Source: Pseudomonadota bacterium (lineage in GTDB: Bacteria > Pseudomonadota > Gammaproteobacteria > Burkholderiales > Rhodocyclaceae). Taken from it: a stretch of 10,027 bases of DNA. The notes under the pieces are model-generated. The model was not told the DNA's origin. It worked only from the letters and a program-made list of their open reading frames with translations, and searched no databases. Positions 1 to 6,555 of the stretch are shown here, one piece after another. Made by a program: the position numbers and the translations under genes. The DNA lies in NCBI GenBank assembly GCA_030917225.1, contig JAUPVD010000097.1, positions 1 to 10,027 of the forward strand, in the 5' to 3' direction. Position 1 is the first letter of the stretch. Each line of letters opens with the position of its first letter.

Positions 1-49
1 TGCCTATATCACCGGGCAGGTGATTTCCATCAATGGCGGCATGATCTGA
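1..49 (+). CDS. FabG-type 3-oxoacyl-ACP reductase, C-terminal end only
   Basis: Only the last 15 codons and the TGA stop (47-49) are in the window; base 1 is the third base of a cut codon. The visible tail reads AYITGQVISINGGMI, the classic C-terminus of FabG-like short-chain dehydrogenases, where the conserved 'YITGQ-x-x-x-x-NGG' closes the Rossmann fold. Such an enzyme reduces a 3-oxoacyl-ACP to 3-hydroxyacyl-ACP with NADPH. Next to the ACP, ketosynthase and dehydratase further right, it is probably the ketoreductase of the polyene cycle (ApeQ-like), although a housekeeping FabG cannot be excluded from 15 residues. It converges on the methyltransferase gene ending at 167. Its stop codon shares its last base with the left arm of an inverted repeat. 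Confidence 0.8.
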   Translation, partial: AYITGQVISINGGMI

Positions 50-150
50 TTCCATTTCCAGATCAATTGTGACTTTGTCGGCTACGCCTTGCCGTGCTCA
101 AGCACTGCCTACGGCTTGCCTTCGCGTCGCAATTGAGCTGGAAATGGAAT
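49..150. repeat. 102-bp inverted-repeat structure between convergent genes
   Basis: Two 25-bp arms, 49-73 and 126-150, are reverse complements with two mismatches; the outer part begins ATTCCATTTCCAG and is mirrored by CTGGAAATGGAAT. The 52-bp interior has its own short hairpin, GTGC-TCAA-GCAC, and a looser complementarity around GGCTACGCC and GGCTTGCC, so the whole unit can fold as one long stem. It fills most of the gap between the fabG-like stop (47-49) and the methyltransferase stop (167). It may stop transcription in both directions, but neither side has the T-run of an intrinsic terminator. A dispersed REP/MITE-like repeat is an alternative that cannot be tested in one window. Confidence 0.6.
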
Positions 151-166
151 AAATTCGTCGGTTTTG

Positions 167-1045
167 CTAACGAACTGGGCTGGGCAGTTCCAGCCCTCCG
201 GCCTTGAACCAGCGGGTGAAATTATTGAAGTCGCGCCGTTGGCCAGCCGTCAGGCCGGCGTAGGCTCGTTGCACCTGCTGCGTCAGCGAGTCGTCGAGCG
301 TGCGCCTTGCCGGGCTGCGGCCAATCATCATGAACGGCGCCAGTGCCGTGGCATAGTAATCGATCTGCCGGCCGCTTGCGGCGAGTGCGGTGCGGAATTC
401 GGCCGGGCTGAACGCGGCGCGCATCGAATTGAGAAAGTCTTCGGTAAATTGCTGCGATTGCAGCTCCTGCCGGTCGTAGGCAAAGAAGCGCTGGGTTGCG
501 GTGCGGCGCAGACGGCCGAAGTCGGCCAGATATATTCCGCCGTCGGGCTTCAGCACCCGGCCGATTTCGCGCAATGTGGCGGCCAGTGCCGCGGTGTCGG
601 GCAGATGATGCAGCGACATGGTGCAGATCGCGCAGTCGACCGATGCATCGGCAAAGCCGGCGAGCCGGGTGATATCGCCCGGCTGCAGGGTGACATTGCT
701 CAGGCCGGCGTTCGCCGACGTGCCACGGGCCAGTTCGAGCATGTTGGGCGATGCGTCGACGCCGATGAAATGGGTATCCGGGTTCAGCTGTGCCATTTGC
801 GCCAACTGGTTGGCTGGCCCGCAGGCGAGGTCCAGCACCGTATCGCCGGGGCGGATCACCGGCAAGGCCATGACCGCGTGGAACAGGTAGATATAGGCGA
901 GGATGCCCTGGTCACGGCCGCTGGCGGCGAAAGCGGCGATCTGGTCCTGCTGCTGCATGATCAGATCGGCCTCCGGCACGCGGATTTGCTCGCGCCGCGC
1001 CAGTTTCTCCAGCAGCAGATGGCCGATCATTACCGGGCCGGACAT
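167..1045 (-). CDS. class I SAM-dependent methyltransferase (292 aa)
   Basis: This is a soluble methyltransferase of the Methyltransf_11/25 type. Motif I (VLDLACGP) is at residues 70-77 and the acidic SAM ribose-binding residue lies in GVDAS (95-99). A motif II/III region, CTMSLHHLPD, is at 141-150, and EIGRVLKPDGG with the following strand is at 160-176. About 65 residues precede motif I and a long C-terminal extension (from about 180) presumably forms the substrate pocket. The ATG at 1043-1045 starts 6 nt after the stop of the upstream methyltransferase with only a weak Shine-Dalgarno, so translation is probably coupled. It is the last gene of the four-gene minus operon. The substrate cannot be read from the sequence; O- or C-methylation of the aryl head group of a polyene is an inference from context. 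Confidence 0.85.
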   Translation of the reverse strand: MSGPVMIGHLLLEKLARREQIRVPEADLIMQQQDQIAAFAASGRDQGILAYIYLFHAVMALPVIRPGDTVLDLACGPANQLAQMAQLNPDTHFIGVDASPNMLELARGTSANAGLSNVTLQPGDITRLAGFADASVDCAICTMSLHHLPDTAALAATLREIGRVLKPDGGIYLADFGRLRRTATQRFFAYDRQELQSQQFTEDFLNSMRAAFSPAEFRTALAASGRQIDYYATALAPFMMIGRSPARRTLDDSLTQQVQRAYAGLTAGQRRDFNNFTRWFKAGGLELPSPVR

Positions 1046-1051
1046 GGTCGG

Positions 1052-1819
1052 TCAGGCTTTTTCCGCCTGGAATTCGGCGAAGATGCTCATGGTACGCACG
1101 TCGATATAACGACGGGCGCGTTTGAAGCCGGCGGCTTCCAGCTCGGCAACGATTTGCGCCGGCGGCAGGCAGGCTTCGATGGTATCCCAGTAATAACGCC
1201 ATAGCCGGGCGGTGTTGCGGCGATTGCCGATGAACGGCGCCAGCAGCGGTACCCAGCCTTTCATATAAATCTTCAGCAGTAGCTTGCCCCAGCCCGATTC
1301 GGGGCAGGTGATTTCCAGCAGGCAGATCTTGCCGCCCGGTTTCAATACGCGGTGGAATTCGCGGAATGCCTGGCGCAGATCGCCGATATGGCGCAAGGCG
1401 TAACCCATGCTGAGAAAGTCGAAATGCGCATCGGGGAACGGGATGGATTCGGCGGTGCCGTTGACCAGTTGCACGCCGGCCGGCACTTTGGCCGTTTCCA
1501 TCATACTGCTGCTCGGGTCGACACCGCACACCAGCTCCGGCTGGCCGACAATCCTGGCGGCCTCGCTGGCGACCAGGCCGGTGCCGACGCCGACGTCCAG
1601 CACCCGCATTCCCGGTTTGAGGCCGGCACGTTGCAGCGCCTGACCGCGATACCATTTGCCGGTGCCGAAACTCAGCACTTTTTCCATCCGGTCGTAATCG
1701 ACGGAGGTGGTGTCGAACATTTCCTTGACGAAGCCGGCGCGCGACGGTTCGTCCGGGTAATAATTCGTCAGCGGAACATGCGGCGCTCGGGCGTCGTGGG
1801 CTCGCTTGGTTTCGGTCAT
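1052..1819 (-). CDS. UbiE/COQ5-like SAM methyltransferase (255 aa)
   Basis: The protein has the UbiE-type layout. Motif I VLDVGVGTG is at residues 73-81 and GVDPS at 99-103. GTAESIPFPDAHFD is at 121-134, where UbiE has its 'G-D/N-A-E-x-L-P-F' motif, and LRHIGDLRQAFREFHRVLKPGG at 142-163 resembles the 'LRN-x-x-D...RVLKPGG' block of ubiquinone/menaquinone methyltransferases. It lacks the shorter N-terminus usual for UbiE and sits in a secondary-metabolite operon, so I read it as a recruited pathway enzyme and not as housekeeping ubiE. The ATG overlaps the glycosyltransferase stop as ATGA (1816-1819) and has a GGAGAA Shine-Dalgarno about 5 nt upstream. Two consecutive, unlike methyltransferases suggest two methylation steps or two sites. 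Confidence 0.85.
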   Translation of the reverse strand: MTETKRAHDARAPHVPLTNYYPDEPSRAGFVKEMFDTTSVDYDRMEKVLSFGTGKWYRGQALQRAGLKPGMRVLDVGVGTGLVASEAARIVGQPELVCGVDPSSSMMETAKVPAGVQLVNGTAESIPFPDAHFDFLSMGYALRHIGDLRQAFREFHRVLKPGGKICLLEITCPESGWGKLLLKIYMKGWVPLLAPFIGNRRNTARLWRYYWDTIEACLPPAQIVAELEAAGFKRARRYIDVRTMSIFAEFQAEKA

Positions 1820-2595
1820 CGGGGTTCTCCGTTGCCGGGTGTGGCAAGTCGTTGGTAAATCAGTCGTGGCAGCCGCAGTACGAAACCGGTCATCAGCCGG
1901 ATGTGCATCCAGGTCAGCAGGCGGTTGTCGCGCCAGTAGTTGAAATGCGACACGCCACCCTCATCGGGTCGGAAATAACGCACCGGCGACGGCAGGTTGA
2001 CCGGCCGGGTGCCGCGCCAGCACAGCCGTACCACCGCCTCCGGGTCGAAATCGAAACGGCGCATCCAGCGCTGGCCGTGCATTACTTTGCGTAACGGTTC
2101 GACCGGATAGACGCGGAAGCCGAACAGCGAATCGCCGATGCCCATCCACAGGGTTTCCAGATTGGCCCACCAGTTGGAAATCCTGCGTCCCTTGACGCGC
2201 AATGCCGGCGCACTGGCATCGAATACCGGCAGGCCCAGCACCATTGCGTCGGGGTTGGCCTGCGAACTGGCCATGAATTCGGGAATCTGCGTTGCCGGAT
2301 GCTGGCCGTCGGAGTCCATGCACAGTGCGTGGGTGAAGCCCAGTCGGGCGGCTTCATCCAGCCCGTGCAACACTGCTGCGCCCTTGCCGCTGTTCTGCGG
2401 CAGTAGCAGCACACGCAGGCCGGAGTCCTGTCGTGCCAGCTCTGCCAGTTGCCGCTCGGTGCCGTCGGTGCTGCCGTCGACCACTACCCAGACCGGGTTC
2501 CACTGCCGGCGCGCGGCGCGCACCGTGTCCAACACCTTGGGGCCGGGGTTGTAGCTGGGAATCAGTACCAGATGGGTGGATGAGGCTTGGTTCAT
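1816..2595 (-). CDS. family 2 glycosyltransferase (259 aa)
   Basis: This is a GT-A fold glycosyltransferase of the DPM1/DPG-synthase-like group. IPSYNPG is at residues 12-18, VVDGSTDGT at 38-46 and the metal-binding DxD inside MDSDGQH at 93-99. There is no long C-terminal membrane pair, though the last 25 residues are rich in leucine and arginine and may be membrane-associated. I chose the ATG at 2593-2595 because the catalytic domain starts right after it. A TTG start at 2628 would add 11 unconserved residues. The gene lies 120 bp downstream of the acyltransferase stop and overlaps the next gene by ATGA. In characterised aryl-polyene clusters a glycosyltransferase/acyltransferase (ApeJ) is one fused protein; here the two activities are adjacent separate genes, probably joining the polyene to a carrier. 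Confidence 0.85.
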   Translation of the reverse strand: MNQASSTHLVLIPSYNPGPKVLDTVRAARRQWNPVWVVVDGSTDGTERQLAELARQDSGLRVLLLPQNSGKGAAVLHGLDEAARLGFTHALCMDSDGQHPATQIPEFMASSQANPDAMVLGLPVFDASAPALRVKGRRISNWWANLETLWMGIGDSLFGFRVYPVEPLRKVMHGQRWMRRFDFDPEAVVRLCWRGTRPVNLPSPVRYFRPDEGGVSHFNYWRDNRLLTWMHIRLMTGFVLRLPRLIYQRLATPGNGEPR

Positions 2596-2659
2596 GGCTT
2601 CACTGCGGGTGGCGCTGGCGTGCGGCAAACTACGGAAAAAACGCCGGCAAAACCGCGCA

Positions 2660-2689
2660 AGCGTAGCCGATTCGCCCGGCCGCGGTCAA
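2660..2689 (-). promoter_or_regulatory. possible weak internal promoter before the glycosyltransferase
   Basis: The 120-bp gap between the acyltransferase stop (2716) and the glycosyltransferase ATG (2595) is large for an otherwise tight operon. On the minus strand it contains TTGACC (+ strand 2684-2689), an 18-nt spacer and TACGCT (2660-2665), an acceptable -35 but a poor -10. ACCGCG and CGCGGT flanking the spacer could also pair as a long-looped hairpin. This may be an internal start that gives the three distal genes separate expression, or chance. Confidence 0.2.
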
Positions 2690-2715
2690 CAATCGCCATG
2701 ACGATGTGCTTGAAC

Positions 2716-3477
2716 TCAAAGCGTCATTGCCGGGTCGATCGAAAGCTTCAGCGCTTGCTCGAAGTATTGCTGCAGGCTGGCTGCGGTGGCCGACGCGGTG
2801 GCTTCGGCCTCGATACAGCGCCCGAGCTCGGCGCGGTAATACACCGGAAACTGCGGCGGGCGCCAGATTTTCCAGCCCTTGCTCAGATACGGCGAATTGG
2901 TGGTGATCAGGATTGTCTGCAGCGGTGCCCCGGCTTTGCGGGCAATCAGTCCGACCGAGCCGAGCATCGGGCTGACCGGCTGGCGCGTGGTGCGCGTTCC
3001 CTCGGGGAAAATCATCAGCAGATTGCCGCGTTCGACGGCATCGATCGCGGCGCGGAACATTCCGTGCGGGTCGCGGTTGGAGACGTAGCCGGCCAGATGG
3101 GCGCCGGCGCCGAGGAAAATATTGGTACTGATGCTGGCTTTCATCAGGCAGATCGCGCGCGGCACGCGCGACAGCACCAGAAACGCGTCGATCAGGCTCG
3201 GGTGATTCGGGACCAGCAGCAGGCGGCGGCGCCGGTTCAGCTGGTCGAGCGCGCGCAGGTCGAAATACATCAGGCGGCAGGCGGAAAGGCTGGCGAGCAG
3301 TAGCCAGCACACGGCACTGATGCCGAATTGCACTACCGGTTGGCGCAGCTGTCTGGGGGCCAGCAGCAAGGGAAGTGCGGCAAGCGTTGCCGCCAGCAGC
3401 AGGGCACCCAGTCCGATCAGATTGAAGTAATACAGCAGGATCTGGACGATGCGGATACAGCGATTCAATGTGGACAC
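2716..3477 (-). CDS. PlsC-like lysophospholipid acyltransferase family protein (253 aa)
   Basis: This is a membrane acyltransferase of the PlsC/LPLAT superfamily. The catalytic H-x4-D motif is NHPSLID (residues 91-97; H92, D97) and the acceptor-binding FPEGTR is at 157-162. Hydrophobic segments at about 10-40 and 49-68 would anchor the N-terminus in the inner membrane. Enzymes of this family move an acyl chain from acyl-ACP or acyl-CoA to a hydroxyl. Next to a glycosyltransferase and divergent from an ACP gene, the likely job is esterifying the polyene to a lipid or sugar carrier. No ATG fits the start. The listed start is GTG (3475-3477); a TTG at 3466-3468 has AGGTG six bases upstream and may be the true start, giving 250 residues. 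It is the first gene of the minus operon. Confidence 0.82.
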   Translation of the reverse strand: MSTLNRCIRIVQILLYYFNLIGLGALLLAATLAALPLLLAPRQLRQPVVQFGISAVCWLLLASLSACRLMYFDLRALDQLNRRRRLLLVPNHPSLIDAFLVLSRVPRAICLMKASISTNIFLGAGAHLAGYVSNRDPHGMFRAAIDAVERGNLLMIFPEGTRTTRQPVSPMLGSVGLIARKAGAPLQTILITTNSPYLSKGWKIWRPPQFPVYYRAELGRCIEAEATASATAASLQQYFEQALKLSIDPAMTL

Positions 3478-3600
3478 CTACGCGCCGGCAGTACCGATCT
3501 CGGGCACTGTCCGGCAGTTGCTACGGAAATTGTTCTGACGGCCGCCGCGAGCGCGCCGCTACTTGGCGGCCAACCGGGAAAATTCGGAACCCCTGGGCTG

Positions 3601-3629
3601 GCTGGCCGCCCGTGATTCTAGTGTATAAT
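3601..3629 (+). promoter_or_regulatory. promoter of the ACP-ketosynthase-dehydratase operon, in a divergent region
   Basis: A perfect -10 box TATAAT lies at 3624-3629, preceded by TG, with only a weak -35 (GCTGGC, 3601-3606, 17-nt spacer). Transcription would start near 3636, leaving about a 38-nt leader before the ACP ATG at 3674. The -10 sits in a quasi-palindrome (3614-3630) with GATT and AATC at its ends, whose other strand offers TAGAAT (3615-3620) as a -10 for the divergent acyltransferase operon. A GC stem, GGCCGCC (3540-3546) with GGCGGCC (3565-3571), lies in that operon's leader. The weak -35 suggests an activator may be needed, but no clear operator is seen. Confidence 0.45.
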
Positions 3630-3673
3630 CCGCGCTTGTGCAGTGAAACCATGTAACAAAAAGACATCGCCTC

Positions 3674-3952
3674 ATGTTAGAAGAAATCGTCAAAACCTAT
3701 CTTGTAAACGCCAAGCATATCGACCCCGCCAAGTTCGACCAGCCCAAGCTGCAAGTCTCCGACTTCGGCCTGGATTCGCTCGACATGGTGGAAATGCTGT
3801 TCGAAGTCGAAGACCGCTGCGGCTTTCAGCTGAACGACCCGATGCGCTATCTGGACATGAGCTTTGCCGACATGCTCGCCGATATCGAATCGCAGATCCG
3901 CGCCAACAACAACGGTGTACTGCCTGCGCTGACCCTGGAATCGGGCCGCTGA
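3674..3952 (+). CDS. acyl carrier protein (92 aa)
   Basis: This is a single stand-alone carrier domain. The phosphopantetheine attachment motif FGLDSLDMVEML runs from residue 31, with Ser35 the modified residue, followed by the acidic helix typical of type II ACPs (EVEDRCGFQLND). The last dozen residues form a short non-acidic tail beyond the usual 78-80 residues of fatty-acid AcpP. As the first gene of the + operon, one base before a ketosynthase, it is most likely the dedicated carrier on which the polyene chain is built, corresponding to XanC or the Ape ACPs. The ATG at 3674 has no convincing Shine-Dalgarno (only A-rich sequence upstream), but the reading frame and family length support it. 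Confidence 0.92.
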   Translation: MLEEIVKTYLVNAKHIDPAKFDQPKLQVSDFGLDSLDMVEMLFEVEDRCGFQLNDPMRYLDMSFADMLADIESQIRANNNGVLPALTLESGR

Positions 3953-3953
3953 T

Positions 3954-5213
3954 TTGGCCAAGGTTCTGATCACCGGAATGGGAGCCATCAGCCCGCTCGG
4001 GGCTGATCGGCACCAGACTTTTGCGGCGGCGCTGGCCGGTAATTGCGCCATCCGTGCCGCAGCGCCGGAAGTTGCCAAATGGTTGCCGCATGTGGTGGTG
4101 GCTCCCGCCGCCGCCAATCCGGAGCAGCTGCTCGACAGCAAATACGCCGCGCTCGACCGCGCCACCCAGTTGGCGCTGGTAGCTGCACACGAGGCGATGA
4201 CCGAAGCCGGCATCAGCGGCAAGCCGGAAGACGCGCACCGTTTCGGCGTTTACGCCGGTGTTGGTTTCGGGGGCGCACAAACCGTCGATTCCCTGTACGA
4301 ACGTTTCTACACCCTGCTGCACGATACCTCCCAACCCGGGCGCAACCCCACCGTGATGCATCCGTTATCGGTGCCGCGCATGATGGCCAACGCGCCGGCT
4401 GCGCTGGTGTCGATGCGCTATGGTCTGAATGGCCCGAGCAATACCTATTCGGTCGCTTGCGCATCGTCGGCAGTGGCGCTGGGCGAGGCGTTCCGCGCGA
4501 TTCGCGATGGTTATCTCGACGCCGCGGTGGTGCTCGGCACCGAAGCGATGCTGACACCGGGAGCGCTGATGGCGTGGAATGCGTTGCGGGTGATGGCCAG
4601 GCCGAATGTTACCGATCCGGCACGCAGTTGCCGGCCATTTTCCAAGGATCGCAACGGCTTCGTGCTCGGCGAGGGCGCAGCCGCCATCGTGCTGGAAAGT
4701 GAAGCGCGTGCCCGCGCACGGTCGCGGCAGGCGCTGAGCGAATTGTGCGGTTACGGCTGCAGCAGCGATGCCGATCACCTGACTGCGCCATCCAGCGCCG
4801 AGCAGGTACGGGCAATGCGGCAGGCGCTTGCCGATGCCGACATGCAGCCGGCGCAGATTCAATATCTCAACGCCCATGGCACCGCTACCGATGCCGGCGA
4901 TGTGGTGGAAACGCAATCGATCCGTACGGTATTCGGCGATGCCGCTGACGGCCTTGCCGTCAGCTCGACCAAGTCGATGCATGGCCACCTGATCGGCGCC
5001 AGCGGTATTCTCGAATTCGCCATCAGCGTGATGGCGCTGGAGCAGGGCGCACTGCCGCCGACGGCGACGCTGGAAGTCCCCGATCCACGCTGCGATCTGG
5101 ATTTTGTGCCGCTGACCGCGCGGCGCAATGTCGGGGTCGAAGCGGTGATGTCCAACTCGTTTGCTTTCGGCGGCAGCAATGTGTCGCTGGTGGCGCGCCG
5201 GTATCGGGCATGA
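3954..5213 (+). CDS. beta-ketoacyl-ACP synthase, FabF/ApeO-like (419 aa)
   Basis: This is a full-length condensing enzyme carrying out decarboxylative Claisen condensation of malonyl-ACP with the growing acyl-ACP. The catalytic triad is intact: Cys169 in YSVACASSAVALG, His308 in NAHGTATD and His345 in STKSMHGHLIGAS with the conserved Lys340. The closing NSFAFGGSN is at 401-409. Because the cysteine is present it is a true ketosynthase and not a chain-length factor. The start is a TTG at 3954-3956, one base after the ACP stop; it is chosen because AKVLITGMGAISPLG is the normal family N-terminus, and it implies translation coupled to the ACP. The stop overlaps the dehydratase start as ATGA. The companion chain-length factor found in aryl-polyene systems is not in the window. 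Confidence 0.93.
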   Translation: MAKVLITGMGAISPLGADRHQTFAAALAGNCAIRAAAPEVAKWLPHVVVAPAAANPEQLLDSKYAALDRATQLALVAAHEAMTEAGISGKPEDAHRFGVYAGVGFGGAQTVDSLYERFYTLLHDTSQPGRNPTVMHPLSVPRMMANAPAALVSMRYGLNGPSNTYSVACASSAVALGEAFRAIRDGYLDAAVVLGTEAMLTPGALMAWNALRVMARPNVTDPARSCRPFSKDRNGFVLGEGAAAIVLESEARARARSRQALSELCGYGCSSDADHLTAPSSAEQVRAMRQALADADMQPAQIQYLNAHGTATDAGDVVETQSIRTVFGDAADGLAVSSTKSMHGHLIGASGILEFAISVMALEQGALPPTATLEVPDPRCDLDFVPLTARRNVGVEAVMSNSFAFGGSNVSLVARRYRA

Positions 5214-5704
5214 GCGACGCCGGCTACCACTATCCGATCGTGCTCGACCGGGTAGGCATCGAGGCGCTGATTCCGCATCGCGGTGCGATTTCGGCCTGCC
5301 AGCAGTTGACTATCGACACGCCACACGATTACCGCGGTACGGCGCGCTGGTCGCTGGATAACCCGATCATTGAGGGGCATTTTCCCGGCATGCCGATCGT
5401 TCCCGGGGTGATGCTGATCGAGGCGATGGCGCAGCTGGCAGGTGCTGGCCTGTTGCGCGGCGACCCGTACGTCAAGACGCTGCCGTCGGATTCGGTCGGG
5501 GTGTTGGCAGGCGTGCGCAATTGCTGGTTCAAGGGGCCGGTATTGCCCGATACCGATGTCTCCTTCCATATCCATTGCCGGCAGATGGCTCCGGTGCTGG
5601 TGCAGGTGAATGCCCGGATCGAGGTGGCCGATGTCGAGGTGGCCAAGCTGGATGTGGTGATTGCCTACGCGCCGCGCGAACAGCTGTTTGCCGTACCGGC
5701 CTGA
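5210..5704 (+). CDS. FabZ/ApeP-like 3-hydroxyacyl-ACP dehydratase, hotdog fold (164 aa)
   Basis: The hotdog-fold signature IIEGHFPGMPIVPGVMLIEAMAQLAG spans residues 53-78, shown here by its key parts: His57 in GHFPG and Glu71 in LIEAMAQ, which line up with the FabZ catalytic pair. The N-terminal IPHRGAIS resembles the 'LPHR-x-P' entry of FabZ. The protein removes water from 3-hydroxyacyl-ACP to leave a trans double bond, the step that builds a conjugated polyene when no enoyl reductase follows; none is seen here. It overlaps the ketosynthase by ATGA. It converges on the MipA-like gene with 20 bp between stops, where a small CCCTG/CAGGG stem (5717-5731) is the only terminator-like structure. 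Confidence 0.9.
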   Translation: MSDAGYHYPIVLDRVGIEALIPHRGAISACQQLTIDTPHDYRGTARWSLDNPIIEGHFPGMPIVPGVMLIEAMAQLAGAGLLRGDPYVKTLPSDSVGVLAGVRNCWFKGPVLPDTDVSFHIHCRQMAPVLVQVNARIEVADVEVAKLDVVIAYAPREQLFAVPA

Positions 5705-5724
5705 AGGCGGGGCTTCCCTGGTTC

Positions 5725-6555
5725 TCAGGGCTGGGCTTCTACCAGCGTATCCGAACGGCCGAAAATCCAGGAAACGGCAAAACCGGCCGAGGTGTAGCTG
5801 TGTTGTGCAACCAGCGGGCTGTCGGCGTACACCGCGCCGCGCAGCGTATCCTGCCGTAGATAGGCCCCCACCCAGGTGTTGTTGAAGCGCTTCGACAGCG
5901 ACAGCAACAGCTGCATTCCCCCGTACCCCCCTTTGGCATCGTAGGCCGGCCGGCTGGCTGTAGCGTATTGCGGTGCCACGCTGTAGAAATAGGCGTTCTG
6001 CCGTTTGGTGGCAAAAACCGGGCCGGTAACGACGCCGAGCGTCCACCCCGGCAGGCCGAACGCATCGTTGACATCGGCATTCAGATTGGGCGAAAAAATG
6101 GCGCCGACATCGCGCCGTGGTGCCGTGATCGTGAAGGCTTCGCGCAGCGGCAGGCGCAATTTCACGAACGGTATGGCACCGTTGCCGCGCCACAAGGTGA
6201 TATCGGTCTGCAAACCCAGTTCCAGCGTCGGCTGCAGATTCGGCATATCGGCCCGCGCGGCGACGTCGTCGCTTTTGGTTGGCGGCGAGGCCGAAGCGCT
6301 GACGGTCAGATCGACCCGGTCGCTGTCGAACAGCTGACCACGTACGCCCTGGCGATCAGCCTTGAAAAAATCGCCGCGGTAAATGAAATACGGGAGCGGC
6401 AATACAAACTGATGGACTTTGTCGGCTCCGCGATAGGCGGGCAGGGTGATTGCCGCCACGCCGATGCCGGCTTCCCACAACGGCACCTGCCCGGCCGCGT
6501 TGGCCAGGCCGCCGCAACAGGCCGCAGCGATCGGCACCAGCCGCCATACGTTCAT
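5725..6555 (-). CDS. MipA/OmpV family outer-membrane protein (276 aa)
   Basis: This is a predicted outer-membrane beta-barrel of the MltA-interacting protein/OmpV family. A signal peptide covers about residues 1-20 (MNVWRLVPIAAACCGGLANA, cut near ANA-AG). The mature start (WEAGIGVAAITLPAYRGAD) is the family's usual first strand, followed by YFIYRGDFFKADRQGVRGQLFD. Alternating polar and aromatic strands follow, ending SAGFAVSWIFGRSD. The ATG at 6553-6555 overlaps the chorismatase stop (ATGA). Upstream codons in the same open frame read through the chorismatase gene in another frame and are not part of it. Family members are linked to peptidoglycan-synthesis scaffolding or small-molecule permeability. 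Pairing with the starter-making enzyme hints at a role in pigment placement or precursor passage, but that is inference. Confidence 0.85.
   Translation of the reverse strand: MNVWRLVPIAAACCGGLANAAGQVPLWEAGIGVAAITLPAYRGADKVHQFVLPLPYFIYRGDFFKADRQGVRGQLFDSDRVDLTVSASASPPTKSDDVAARADMPNLQPTLELGLQTDITLWRGNGAIPFVKLRLPLREAFTITAPRRDVGAIFSPNLNADVNDAFGLPGWTLGVVTGPVFATKRQNAYFYSVAPQYATASRPAYDAKGGYGGMQLLLSLSKRFNNTWVGAYLRQDTLRGAVYADSPLVAQHSYTSAGFAVSWIFGRSDTLVEAQP

Noticed and set aside
164..1204. Long + strand open frame of 346 codons
   Set aside because: It is the antisense shadow of the two methyltransferase genes; composition is typical of a high-GC complement and no family motif is visible.
2596..2628. 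TTG start for the glycosyltransferase adding 11 residues
   Set aside because: The ATG at 2595 directly precedes the catalytic domain and needs no rare start codon.
5717..5731. CCCTG/CAGGG hairpin as a bidirectional terminator between dehydratase and mipA
   Set aside because: The stem is only 5 bp with no T-run and overlaps the mipA stop; too weak to list as a terminator.
4859..6193. Minus-strand open frame of 444 codons across the ketosynthase, dehydratase and mipA region
   Set aside because: It is antisense to two genes with intact catalytic motifs and out of frame with mipA; the protein is rich in R/H/Q with no motif.
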